Below are positions 1 through 9,958 of a stretch of 64,000 nt of DNA, one piece after another; positions within the stretch are counted from its first letter, which is position 1; every line of letters begins with the position of its first letter. The notes beneath the pieces were generated by a model. That model ran no database searches. It worked only from the letters and a program-made list of their open reading frames with translations, and was not told where the DNA came from. The translations under genes and the position numbers were made by a program. The stretch is from Hyaloperonospora brassicae (lineage: Eukaryota; Oomycota; Peronosporomycetes; Peronosporales; Peronosporaceae): positions 186,001 to 250,000 of the forward strand of contig CANTFL010001487.1 in the NCBI GenBank assembly GCA_947650285.1, read 5' to 3'.

Positions 1-59
1 AAGTCTTGAGATGTAAGGCAGTCGAACATGTTAAAATAAATTTTTTTATGAGTTATATA

Positions 60-2389
60 CAGTCAGCTCTCTCTGTAACAGTCACTATTATAACAGCAAT
101 TTCATATATCTGCCCCCGAAACGGGTGTACGAAGTTTCGCCAGTCAAAAGCCGATCTCTATGACAGCTATTCAGCTATCAAAGTAGCATGCATGCTACAT
201 GTATACGGTACATACATTGCTGCTCTCTCCATGACAATCGCCCGTTATTTTCTGGTCCAGAATTTCGTCAGAATGGTGATCTGAGTTGTTGAGAAATTCC
301 TCGAAAATTCCAAGAAATTTCTTGGCCTTTCAATAAATCCGAGAAAATCAATAAATTTATATCAGAATTTTGGACACCCCAACGAAATTTAAAAGGGGAG
401 GGCCACCCTCTAGAAACCCCTCACTTTCAGCCTTATCATCCGACCTCAAGATAAAATGGCAGACAAGAACTCAGCCAAAAACGACAGGTCATATTGCCGG
501 AGACGAAGGTGGCCATCATAGCCTTCCAAGCAAAAAATCTTGCGGCTTCTCATCAGGTGAATGAGGAAGAATTCTAGATGGAGCGCAAGACAGTCACAGA
601 CATCCTCAACAAGACGGAACTCATCCTCCAACAATGCCAACAAAGTGGAGGCGGACGGTGGTGGTAAAATAAAGCGCATCAAGTAATTCGTGGTCCGCTT
701 CGTGACGAGGTTAGTGCTGCTTTTGCTGCTTCTTAGTTGCTTTCAAACTGATCACAGTTGTCTTTTTCAGATTGATAAGGTGTTGAAAATCTGATTTGCT
801 TAAACGAAATCCAACGACATTTATTACCGATGCACATCTTCAAGCGAAGGCCCTTCAATTTACATCCGACTTCTGTGTCAACACTCCCGGCTCAGAGAAA
901 TACTATTTCAATGCCTCCGACGGTTGGCTTCAGATATTCAAGGAAGGCCACAACATCATGCCGGAGTGTCTCCATGAAGAGGCGGAAATTGCCCTACTTC
1001 AAGACCTTCCTACCGTCCGACTTGACTTTTAAAACTCATGGACAAGTTTGATCTCAACGACGTCTTCAACAGTACTGAGAACGGGCTATTCCATAGCATG
1101 GCTGCAAACAAGACACTGGCGCAGCATTAAGAGAAGGGCTACAAGAGGGACAAGGCCAAGATCACTGTTCTATTCGGATGCAATGCGTCAAATATGTGTT
1201 TTCAGTGTCATATAAAAACTAGTGATATGGTAAAACGTATTTTTGTAGGCTCTGAGAAGCTCGACACCCTCGTCATCGGGACTGCTTCCAAATCGCGTTG
1301 CTACCTCAACGTTGACATGACGAAGCTGCCCCATGTAATGTGCCATAAAATTCTTCTGCTGCCGGAAAACGCCAGTCCGCACTCCGTGGAGTACTATACA
1401 GAACAGCTGGCCAACACTATGGTAAGTGTCATGAATGGTTCGGAAACAGAAATGAAATGCTGACTATTGTAAAATTTGTACACAAGTTCGCTTTCCTACA
1501 TTGAACAACGCGTCCCATCTGCAACCGGCCGATGCCGGCATCATCTCCAAATTCAAGATCGAGTACAAGATGCGCTACATTAAGTGCCTCTTCGAAAAGT
1601 TCGAGGCCATTAGTGATCACCCTTATGAGCCTAAGAACAAGTTCACAATCCCAGAAAATTGATATGCTCGTCGAGTCGTAAAAGACGCTCAACCTGCGAC
1701 CATTAGCCATTTCTACAAGAAATCGGCATTCTTCCCGTCCGAAGTCGCATGTTCTTCAATTCTATGCTAAACGTCGAAGTCGTTGATCCAATAAGCCAGA
1801 TTTCAGCCCTCTTAGCAATAATCCCACAGCACAATGTCGCCGCCACAATGGATGCTCAGAACTTCCTTTAAGTCGACGGCCTTCTGCCCCTCATTAAGTG
1901 CCTCACCGATGAGGAGATCCTGGATGAGGTATCGTCGCATCAGAACGTGGCAGACGAGGATGATGAGTGTGGTGATGACGAGAAACCGCCTGTGTCGGTG
2001 TCTTCGGTAAATATGAAAGTGGACGTCTCGCTGAAGGGCGTACCTGAGAAAGACTATCAATTAAATCAGGCTGAGTAAATCGATAAGCTCCTCCGCCGCT
2101 GCAAGCTCTTCATCATTTCAAGCAGACTACCGCGTCGAAGCAGAAGAGCTTAGAAAGCTACTTTGTCAAGAGAAACAAAGGCAACGTACTTGCGGATTAG
2201 GAAAAATCTCTTTCAGATATGTCATGACATGTTTTACGTTCAAGACGATTTAATTAAATGGAATTAAATTTCTCTATAACAGCCAACATGATGCGGCCCC
2301 TCCTTTGGCTGTTATACGAATTTAATAGCCGGTCGCTTCAGAAGCCTAAAATTAGGTATACTATTGATGCTGTTATAGAGAGCTTAATG
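60..2389 (+). mobile_element. degenerate pogo/Tigger-like DNA transposon
   Basis: The left end (CAGTCAGCTCTCTCTGTAAC, from 60) and the reverse complement of the right end (CATTAAGCTCTCTATAAC, to 2389) match apart from a few substitutions and a 2-base gap. Both are flanked by TA (58-59 and 2390-2391), the target duplication of the Tc1/mariner/pogo superfamily. The interior carries fragments of a plus-strand transposase with an N-terminal CENP-B/pogo-type DNA-binding domain and a DDE_1-like core. Another copy of the end motif (CTCTATAACAGC) and its inverse occur at 2272-2320 as a subterminal palindrome. The reading frame is broken by stops and frameshifts, so the copy is almost certainly not autonomous. 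Confidence 0.72.
450..2200 (+). pseudogene. broken pogo/Tigger-type transposase
   Basis: Read piecewise in three frames, the plus strand gives a psq-like helix-turn-helix segment (RKTVTDILNKTELILQQCQ, about 580-640), then a CENP-B/Tc5-type DNA-binding segment (LQAKALQFTSDF...NASDGWLQIFKEGHNI, 836-955), then a DDE_1-like core (ENGLFHSMAANKTLAQ near 1077; LLLPENASPH near 1354; HLQPADAGIISKF near 1519) and an acidic tail around 1905-1990. A canonical GTAAGT donor at 1421 and an AG before 1489 suggest an intron between the ENASPH and QPADAG blocks; a second may end in TTTTTGTAG at 1249. Stops at 1128-1130 and elsewhere and several frame changes show it is dead. Family assignment rests on motif order; the exact subfamily is not certain. 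Confidence 0.65.
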
Positions 2390-2391
2390 TA

Positions 2392-3110
2392 TAGGCGATT
2401 TTGAAGCGGTATCGGGCCACTAAAGACCTTCTAGTTGAGGTGGTGCCAAGCCCAGGCGTGCCCACGACGAATAAGCCAATCAGCGGGTGATTTGAAGCCT
2501 GTCACCACTGTTGCGCAGCTCAGCTGTATTGATATCGATCGATACGACGTGCGGTAAATAAAATTATACTATGGTTGCGGTGACAGGCACGTTCCCGATA
2601 TTTTTGGGTGGCTAGAGTCGCGTAGAACGATGTATTTCGTGGCTGTCGCCCGGCGTGTAAAATATATGGATGAGGCACGTAACTTCGTTGGTCTACATCG
2701 ATACGAGAAGTGATCCTTATGGCATGGGCTTCGAATTTAATAGTAGAGGCCGAGGGACTAACGTAGGCATATAGAAGATAGAAGCATCGTTACTTCAGCT
2801 CTAAAAGAATGGAAGTCACAATACATGTAAATGGTATTACATTGCGCAGCCACATGGTATAAAAACTTAGACTAAATAATATAAAGTCGTATAACGTTGC
2901 CAAAATAATGGAGGTCATAATACATGTAACGGGCATTACACTACGCAGCCACATCATATAGAAACTTGGACTGATGTACAAAGTCGTATAACTGTGCACC
3001 CTGTCAGCACTTGGAGGTCGCATGGTAGTACAAGAGTCATATTAGACAGATGTCGATTGCGATTGACACCGTTGGTGTTTGCCGATAGTACCCAATCCTC
3101 ATTTTAAGCT
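2392..3110. other. intergenic, no gene seen; contains a tandem duplication
   Basis: No coding frame with recognisable content. The only clear structure is a two-copy imperfect direct repeat at about 2810-2998, listed separately. Confidence 0.5.
2810..2998. repeat. two-copy tandem duplication, unit about 95 bp
   Basis: The block starting at 2810 (GGAAGTCACAATACATGTAA) recurs from about 2909 (GGAGGTCATAATACATGTAA). Both copies continue through a shared CGCAGCCACAT stretch and end in AAAGTCGTATAAC. The copies differ by scattered substitutions and small gaps, so the duplication is not recent. It has no coding content. Confidence 0.7.
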
Positions 3111-3119
3111 GAGGGTACC

Positions 3120-3760
3120 TTGGCACTCCATCATGACCGGGATATAGCGTGTAACTACCGATTGGAGAGGGCATGTATCGACTTGAACAACAGTGGCCGT
3201 GGTGGAAAACGGAAAAGTAATATCTATGTCATCAACCGCCGCACCCAAATTACGCAAGCGTACGAGATAGCCGAGAGCTGCACTAGTGTAGCCATAACAA
3301 CTACATTGGTCAATAATGAGTTCTGCAACGGTGGGTTCAAAGAGAAATTAAAACACGTCGACTGAAAGCAGACACAATGGTACACTGTGGACCACTGGAT
3401 CGGGGATCCAGAACCAAAGTTCAGCAAGCCATCACTTCGCATAACCCTTAATGGTGACGTTAGGAGAAACTTGAAGAAGGCGATTGCAAGAGAGCTCAAC
3501 CAGATCACAGTGGTCGTTTTCGTAGAGTCGGCGAAGCGCTAGCGTGATCCGAACAAGTGCTGTACAGTATTAGTAGGGACGAAAGGAGCTCTATATACAG
3601 GAAAAAATCACAACCTTTCGGATCAGCAGCAAGTCAAGGCGTTTGCCAAGTGCAGGTTACAATATCTTATTTCGCTGCACACGGCCATTTTGGGTTTTCG
3701 ACAACCCGCGAAAACATTGTTTGCCTAGAACCAGGCTTGTCTTAGACCCTTCGCGAGAAG
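3120..3760 (+). pseudogene. possible decayed ORF of unknown family
   Basis: Two plus-strand frames (3120-3365 and a frame running about 3366-3535) read without dense stops and give protein-like composition, with a segment WYTVDHWIGDPEPKFSKPSL near 3379. I do not recognise a family. A stop at 3541 and frame changes after it suggest a relic, perhaps of a retroelement. This is a weak call made only because the composition is better than in the surrounding DNA. Confidence 0.2.
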
Positions 3761-4402
3761 AGTATCCGGGTCATTTAAGATAAGAATACTTGGTGTATAT
3801 TTGCACGTTTCGTACTATCAGGAAAAGTGCTAGACATTTAGCGCAACGGATGTGACTTACCACCTTTAACAGAATTCGCGAACATATCGCTTACTGATAC
3901 GAGTCTGCACGAGTGACTTGGCCGTCAATTTCGTCAATTTGGCACATTGGCTGCAGCAGCGGTAGCACTCTTTAGTGGCTATACATGTGTCGTCCGTACT
4001 TAAAGCGTGGAGTGGTAGTCATCAATGGCTGATCCATACAAATCAAGCTGTGCATCGAGATCGGAGCGCGCGTCGTATATATTTGACGAGCTTCCACAAT
4101 CTTTCAGCAGTCCAGTAGTTCAAATGTAAATTCGTTCAATACCACGAGAAGATTAATGATCGTTCATTACCGTTTTTTAAATTTCCACGGTAGAAGATAG
4201 GATGTCGGTCGTGATATTTGATGCAAACGCTATTTTTGACGCTCAATTGGACCTGATGATTGTGCATATCGTGTCATTACGTCAATCGAGCCGTCTCACC
4301 ACACGAAGCAAAGTCAGTCACGTCGTCCGACATGCTAAAGGCTCCAATTTCAAGTATGCGACTGGTTAACGAACCAATCGTCTGGCTTTGATCTCCGGTG
4401 AC

Positions 4403-4867
4403 TTAAGACATATAAGGAATCAGGTCCAGCACGTGCCGAGAGACGCGATGGTACGGCTCTAATGGACAGATACGTACAGTGCCGCGGGAGAGTACATGAT
4501 ACCGAGATCCGCGGAGCAGAAACTGGCCCATCGCCGCAACGTCAACGCAAAGGCAAGATGGAAGAGAGTCAGCATGGGGATAGATGCGAGACTGAACCAA
4601 AAATAAGGCTCTGACTTGAGTATCCCGCAAACGAACACGGCAGAGGGGTAAGGCGCCGATCTCACACAGGAGATCAAAGAAAATCGTCGGTGCGATCGAT
4701 CCAGGAACGCCAAAAATGTCAACATAAGAGCACGTTTCTAGTACGCTTGTAGCCTTGAACGTGATCAGACGGCCGAAAACCGTCACCTGCTCCCTATATA
4801 GTGCTCGCTTGATATCCAGCGATTGGGCACCAATGGAGACAGTAGCGTTTGATATGCGCTTAAGCAC
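4403..4867 (-). CDS. unrecognised ORF, 154 residues
   Basis: A single open frame starting at an ATG (MLKRISNATVSIGAQ) with mixed hydrophobic and polar composition and no clear signal peptide or membrane segment. The middle part (LITFKATSVLETCSYVDIFG, then a run rich in A, P, F, D, L and G) resembles in general style proteins encoded by oomycete non-LTR retroelements, but I cannot name a domain. There are no neighbours on either side with convincing coding content, and the surrounding DNA is degenerate. It may be a fragment of a mobile element or a chance ORF. Confidence 0.25.
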   Translation of the reverse strand: MLKRISNATVSIGAQSLDIKRALYREQVTVFGRLITFKATSVLETCSYVDIFGVPGSIAPTIFFDLLCEIGALPLCRVRLRDTQVRALFLVQSRIYPHADSLPSCLCVDVAAMGQFLLRGSRYHVLSRGTVRICPLEPYHRVSRHVLDLIPYMS

Positions 4868-5604
4868 GTTGATCTGGCCACTCTGAAGCAGCCCACTGAC
4901 TTTTGCATTGCCTTGATCTGTCAGAAAGGAATCAGCAGCCTAGAGGTGCTTACCTAGGAAATATCAATCTTGCATCCAGATTGACGGGGCAAAGAAACTG
5001 CCACATCTTCCAGGCTGCACTAATGCAACTTGCGCAAAATTAGGTCCGTCCGGCCTTAGCATCATAGCAGCAATTTTAATCGCCAGCAATTCAGTATCAG
5101 AAGGCTTGGCTATGTCAAAGGACACCGGGGCAGTCGATTTCTCTTTAGTGATCGACCAGCCCTGTCACGGACTAGATCCCCATAAACTAAGATTTTGGCT
5201 GGAAGGAAGGGCGAACCGTGTCATCAGAAGCAGCACCACTACGACGGGGTGTGTGGCTACTCCACACGGGAACTAATGACCGTAGAAGGCTATTCCTGTA
5301 GCGATATCCACACCAAGGCTGGACAGGGACGCAGGATGAGCATCAGTACAATTAATAATACGGTCGTCGTACAGGTCGGCGTCACGTTAGAACTGGTGCT
5401 GTAGCGGAGCTGTACAGCTTTTTTGTTAGAGGAAGGCCATTTATCTTAACGGGACACTACGTTATTGACAAGAACACGACTCTACGATTATGCTTTGCTC
5501 ACAGAGCGTCAAGTCCTGGTTCAAGGAACTTGTACGGTTTCGATAATCAATAGTACCATGTGCTAAAGAGTGCATGCCTTAAGATAACGGGAGAATAAAA
5601 AAAT

Positions 5605-5853
5605 GAGATTTAAAGGTACACACCCAACCTTCGGTACGTACACACACATGAAATAGAGACCGCTCTTTGAGTACCGTAACCTCCCTAACTGGATACTGCA
5701 CACTTGTACATACAAAATGCCAATAAATACTCTTTGCTACGTACACACCCCTCCGTAATACATGACTCTTTTGTGTCAGCACACAGCCTTGCGTATAAAT
5801 CCGCTCTCATTATCCGGTACAATTCCCTACAAGTACCCCTAATACGATCATTT
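5605..5853 (-). repeat. left arm of a 249 bp inverted repeat pair
   Basis: The reverse complement of this arm matches 6851-7099 over its whole length with about nine differences by eye (roughly 96% identity) and no gaps. The match stops sharply at GAGATTTAAAGG on the outer side and at TACGATCATTT on the inner side. Each arm contains a short open frame that exists only because the repeat is duplicated. The arms flank a glycosyltransferase gene fragment. Confidence 0.85.
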
Positions 5854-5859
5854 ACCCTT

Positions 5860-6848
5860 TTTTAGATATTTCTTATGCAGGTCATCCCTACCGTGATCCG
5901 TCAAATGTTCAGTGGACTTTGGGTAGATTGCAATGAAGGCGTTCGGATTCTTGATAGATCCCCACTGCACGATGATCTTCTCGTCCCAATCGCGCACAAA
6001 AATCATTTGCGAGCCAATTGTCAGGTAGAAATGCTCGTCCATGATGGCATTTTCCGTCTCGTACCGCGCAGCAGTGGGCCCCTACACCGCATCCAATCAA
6101 ACACAAACCCTTCAGCAGCAGCAAGTGAGTCAAAAGTCACCACCAATTAAAATTACCAGGCTCCTTAATGACCAACCGTCACATTAACAGCGTCGATCGA
6201 AGACGACACAAGTTGTGCACGGTGACAGTCGTCTGATCCACGAACTCAAGAAACACGTCGGCGCACGAGCGCTCGTTTCTTGCAGGTTAACTCTTACCAT
6301 AAAGGCTAAACTTGCAATTGCACGGCGCTGCTGCATTGTCAAAGATCGACAGCAGCGACTCCGAGCACCTGGGCAGGTCAAAGACACATTTTACATCCAC
6401 AAAAAGTCAGCAAATAATCATCCAGAGGTCGGATTTAAACTGACACAAGTACCTCAATGTGTATATGTGGCACCTGCTCACCTGGTCGAGTCGCGGTAAT
6501 TGGCCACCAGAACGATCGTGCGACACCCATTGACGATCGACCGAGTAGCTTTAAGTGACTTCGACAGAGAAGTGATAGCTGCTGCGTTGTCGTCCGTGCG
6601 CAAATGCCGCTCTGCTCAGCAACAAGACGGTATCCTTCGGTCGTGCAGACAATGTACTCTAGGAAACAGATAAACTCGTACAGCACCACAACCAGAAAAA
6701 TGGCGGGTACGACAATAAGCAGAGCAACACGCAGGTCACATGCTGCGCCTCTTTGCTTCTCGCCGAGGAAGCTTTTGCGGCCGTACGGCTGATTTGCGGC
6801 TCGTATCTCAGGCGTTGTTGACGTTGTTCTACCGCTGTTAAAAATAGT
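5860..6848 (-). pseudogene. GT60-type N-acetylglucosaminyltransferase gene fragment with introns, inactivated
   Basis: On the minus strand the segment first gives a membrane-anchor-like stretch (ALLIVVPAIFLVVVLYEF, about 6730-6680), then IVLVANYRDSTR (6523-6488). After a GTGAGC...CTGCCCAG intron it continues CSESLLSIFDNAAAPCNCK and later CADVFLEFVDQTTVTV. A second interrupted stretch leads to GPTAARYETENAIMDEHFYL (6081-6022), GSQMIFVRDWDEKII and NPNAFIAIYPKSTEHL. This order, a type II anchor, an NYRD start block, and a GPTxARY...DxHMxFVxxWD-like block, is that of family 60 glycosyltransferases, which include the Skp1-hydroxyproline GlcNAc transferases. In-frame stops follow FSLYGKS and precede GPTAARY, and GSQM stands where DSHM-type metal-binding residues are expected. 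Both ends run into the inverted-repeat arms, so N- and C-termini are missing. The family call comes from remembered motif patterns, not a search. Confidence 0.65.
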
Positions 6849-6850
6849 GG

Positions 6851-7099
6851 AAATGATCGTATCAGGGGTACTTGTAGGGAATTGTACCGGATAATGAGAG
6901 CGGATTTATACGCAAGGCTGTGTGCTGACACAAAAGAGTCTTGTATTACGGAGGGGTGTGTACGTAGCAAAGAGTATTTATTGGCATTTTGTATGTACAA
7001 GTGTGCAGTATCCAGTTAGGGAGGTTACAGTACTCAAAGAGGGGTCTCTTTTTCATGTGTGCGTACGTACCAAAGGTTGGGTGTGTGCCTTTAAATCTC
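6851..7099 (+). repeat. right arm of a 249 bp inverted repeat pair
   Basis: This is the inverted partner of 5605-5853. The small open frame at 6922-7104 mirrors the one at 5579-5782 on the other strand, differing at only a few residues, which shows it is a repeat and not a gene. The arms could be long terminal inverted repeats of one element or two opposite insertions of the same short element. Confidence 0.85.
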
Positions 7100-7924
7100 C
7101 ATAATAAAATGAAAGGTGTCACCCTCAAATAGAATAAACCTGAATTGTATTATTGGTTGCTGAAGCGATACAAATTTTTATGGGGGGTACATCACATGGT
7201 TAACTTGCCTAGTCCAGGACTGGTACCACTTCCAGTGTCCCACCACTACATGTGGTGTTCGTCAAAGTAAGAAGTTGACTGCTGATTCGTTAGCATTCCC
7301 TGAGTCGCTTGGACGCCCTCATCTTTGCAACGAGAACTACTAACTATTTACCCCTGATGAGTGATGCGCGTTCGATAATCTTGTCACGCACCATTCCTAA
7401 GGCGATACTCACATAAAAGCTATTAATGTAGAGGTCAAAGTTACGTGACGGGCTGACCTTTCATCAAGCACGTGTCGTACGACACACAACGACGTGCGTG
7501 TTAAATGCTCAATTTGTGCTCGCTGAAGTTACGTAAACAACAAGTTCATCGACCGTACCGCGAATTGCATACCATACGTCCACACACATCGATGCAAAGC
7601 CATGAGCGCTTTCCAGCCGACCGGTATGCATTCAGACGAACGTCTCGTCCATTTGTCGTCCGTCTGTTGTCTTTCCACGCAATGGGTCGAAAAAAAACAA
7701 ACAACAACACCAGCGAACTAGCGATGAAAAAGCTTCAATCAGACGCACCCTCAATACAAGCCCGCCCACGCGTGCCATCCACAGACACTGAGCTTTGCGT
7801 GTATCTCCTAAAAAGTGCCCTCATATGTCGTCGGTCGTCGCAATTTTGGTCCAGCGACAGACTTAAACCAGCAAATCGTTCCTCGGTCAACCCAAAATCC
7901 CCCTTACAAATTGAAACCGCCACA
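7100..7924. other. upstream region of the aminopeptidase gene
   Basis: No independent gene. An in-frame ATG at 7505 would add 140 residues to the aminopeptidase, but the added sequence has no family resemblance and low coding-type composition. It is best treated as promoter and 5' leader. Confidence 0.5.
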
Positions 7925-9958
7925 ATGGCCGCGAGCTCTGCGCCCCCCGCGCGTCGTCCGCTCTCGTCGCACTCGTACGCGAACCTCCGCGACGTCACGT
8001 TCTCGCACCTGCACTGGGTCCTCTCGCTCGACTTCTCGAGCCAGACGCTGCACGGGTACGCCGAGTACACGTTCCGTCACGTGTCCACAACGGCGTCAAC
8101 GGCTGTGGTCGTACTGGACACACACGACCTGACGATCGCACAGACGTTCGCCGACGGCCACGAGACGCCGTTCACGCTCGAAGCGCCGGCGCACGCGAGT
8201 TTCGGCCAAGCGCTCGTCGTGACGGTGCCGCGCGAGGCGACGACCGTTCGCGTGCACTACACCACGTCGCGCGCCGCCAGCGGTCTCCAGTGGCTCAGCA
8301 AGGAGCTCACGGCCGGCAAGACGCACCCGTATTTGTTCACCCAGTGCCAGGCCATCCACGCGCGCTCGCTCGTGCCATGTCCCGACACGCCGGCGTGCAA
8401 GTTCACCTACTCGGCCACAGTCACAGTGCCCGAGTGGTGCACGTGCCTCATGAGTGCTATTGCCGATCCAGCAGGACCGCAGCACGTCGACCAGGAGCAC
8501 CGGACGCACCAGGTGTCGTTCCAGCAGTCGGTGCCCATTCCGAGCTACTTGCTCGCGATTGTCGCAGGCAGACTCGAGAGTGTGGACTTGGGCCCGCGCA
8601 GTCGCGTGTGGGCCGAAGCTGCGGTCGTGACGAAAGCCGCGCACGAGTTTGCCCAGACGGAAGCGTTCTTGCAACACGCCGAGGCCATTACGGGCCAAGA
8701 GTATGTGTGGAAGCGCTACGACCTCGTGTGCCTCCCGCCGTCGTTCCCGTACGGCGGCATGGAGAACCCGTGCTTGACGTTTGTAACGCCAACGTTGTTG
8801 GCGGGCGATCGCTCGCTGGCTGACGTTGTGGCGCACGAGATCTCGCACTCGTGGACGGGGAACCTCGTGACGAACCATTCGTGGAACGACTTTTGGCTGA
8901 ATGAAGGGTGGACAATGTGGCTGGAACGCAAGATTCAAACGCGCATTGCACAGGATCCCAAGGCATACGACCTCAAGGCTGCCATGGGACTACGTGCCCT
9001 TGTGGAGGCAGTAGAGGAATTTGGACCCGAGCACCCGTACACAGCGCTGGTACCAAACACGGACGGCATTGATCCGGATGACGTCTTCTCGTCGATTCCG
9101 TATGAGAAGGGGTTTAACTTTTTGCACTACCTGTCGACGGTCGTTGGCGGTCACGAGGTGTTTGACAAATTCGCGCAAGCGTATATTCAGGAGTTCAAGT
9201 TCAAGACAGTCACGTCAGGCGAATTTCGTGCGTTTTTCGAAAAGTACTTTGCAGGGCAGCCAGCGGCACTGAGCAAAATCGACTGGGACGCCTGGTACCA
9301 CTCGCCAGGTATGCCGCCTGTTGCAAACAAGTTTGACACGACTTTGACTAGCCAGGCGACGACATTGGGCGAACAAATGACTGCAAGTAGCGACCCTGAC
9401 ACGTGGACAGGCGCGAGCGAGGACGTACTGAAGAAGTGGCCGACTAGTCTGTGGATCCTGCTGTTGGATACACTGCTGTTGAAGCAACACGATGGAACCT
9501 TCACGCCTGCGCACCTGGACGCAATTGACTCCTATACGCACCATCATTTGACGACCACGCATAACTCGGAGCTGCGATTCCGCTGGTACACACTATTGCT
9601 TCGGTCGGGTGACCTGCGCTTGCTTGACAAGACCGTGGAAATGCTGAAAGAGCAGGGTCGTATGAAGTTTGTGCGGCCGCTCTTTCGTGACCTGTGCACA
9701 GCTCTGGGTGCTGCCCAAGCGGAGGCCGTCTTTGCGGATTGCAAGAACCTGTACCACCCGATTGCGGCGAAAATGATCCAGCGTGACATTGAGAATAGCA
9801 TCGCTAAAGCGAAAAATAGGAAGGTCAAGTTTGCGTCGCCGACGACGCCAAGTGCGCTGGCGCAGTGGTTGGGCGTGTCGGACGAGGTCATGGGGTACAC
9901 TGCCGCTGCGGTTGCCATTGCGACGGTGGCGCTTGTTGCCGTGTCCCGCAGGCGATAG
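7925..9958 (+). CDS. LTA4H: M1 zinc aminopeptidase of the leukotriene A4 hydrolase / aminopeptidase B type
   Basis: A 677-residue zinc metallopeptidase that should remove N-terminal residues from peptides; in animals this family also acts as an epoxide hydrolase. The ATG at 7925 (MAASSAPPARRPL) begins just before the conserved beta-sandwich domain. The GGMEN substrate-binding motif starts at G277. The zinc site is H304-E305-x2-H308 with the distal glutamate E327 in the NEG motif. Y393 in PYEKG fits the transition-state tyrosine. The C-terminal helical domain is present (RFRWYTLLLRSGD, then MKFVRPLFRDL). Spacings match the human enzyme closely. Unusually, it ends in a hydrophobic stretch (about 655-673) followed by SRRR, suggesting a C-terminal membrane anchor, whereas the classical enzyme is cytosolic and about 611 residues. 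It is intronless and GC3-rich, typical of an oomycete host gene. An upstream in-frame ATG at 7505 is judged non-coding. Confidence 0.93.
   Translation: MAASSAPPARRPLSSHSYANLRDVTFSHLHWVLSLDFSSQTLHGYAEYTFRHVSTTASTAVVVLDTHDLTIAQTFADGHETPFTLEAPAHASFGQALVVTVPREATTVRVHYTTSRAASGLQWLSKELTAGKTHPYLFTQCQAIHARSLVPCPDTPACKFTYSATVTVPEWCTCLMSAIADPAGPQHVDQEHRTHQVSFQQSVPIPSYLLAIVAGRLESVDLGPRSRVWAEAAVVTKAAHEFAQTEAFLQHAEAITGQEYVWKRYDLVCLPPSFPYGGMENPCLTFVTPTLLAGDRSLADVVAHEISHSWTGNLVTNHSWNDFWLNEGWTMWLERKIQTRIAQDPKAYDLKAAMGLRALVEAVEEFGPEHPYTALVPNTDGIDPDDVFSSIPYEKGFNFLHYLSTVVGGHEVFDKFAQAYIQEFKFKTVTSGEFRAFFEKYFAGQPAALSKIDWDAWYHSPGMPPVANKFDTTLTSQATTLGEQMTASSDPDTWTGASEDVLKKWPTSLWILLLDTLLLKQHDGTFTPAHLDAIDSYTHHHLTTTHNSELRFRWYTLLLRSGDLRLLDKTVEMLKEQGRMKFVRPLFRDLCTALGAAQAEAVFADCKNLYHPIAAKMIQRDIENSIAKAKNRKVKFASPTTPSALAQWLGVSDEVMGYTAAAVAIATVALVAVSRRR

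Noticed and set aside
5579..5782. Small ORF that has a near-identical partner at 6922-7104
   Set aside because: The similarity is explained by the inverted repeat arms, so it is not evidence for a conserved small protein.
7505..7924. N-terminal extension of the aminopeptidase
   Set aside because: In frame and ATG-started, but without family similarity; the conserved domain starts just after the ATG at 7925.
8096..8938. 280-codon minus-strand ORF
   Set aside because: It lies wholly antisense to the aminopeptidase gene, and its openness follows from the GC3-rich codons on the other strand.
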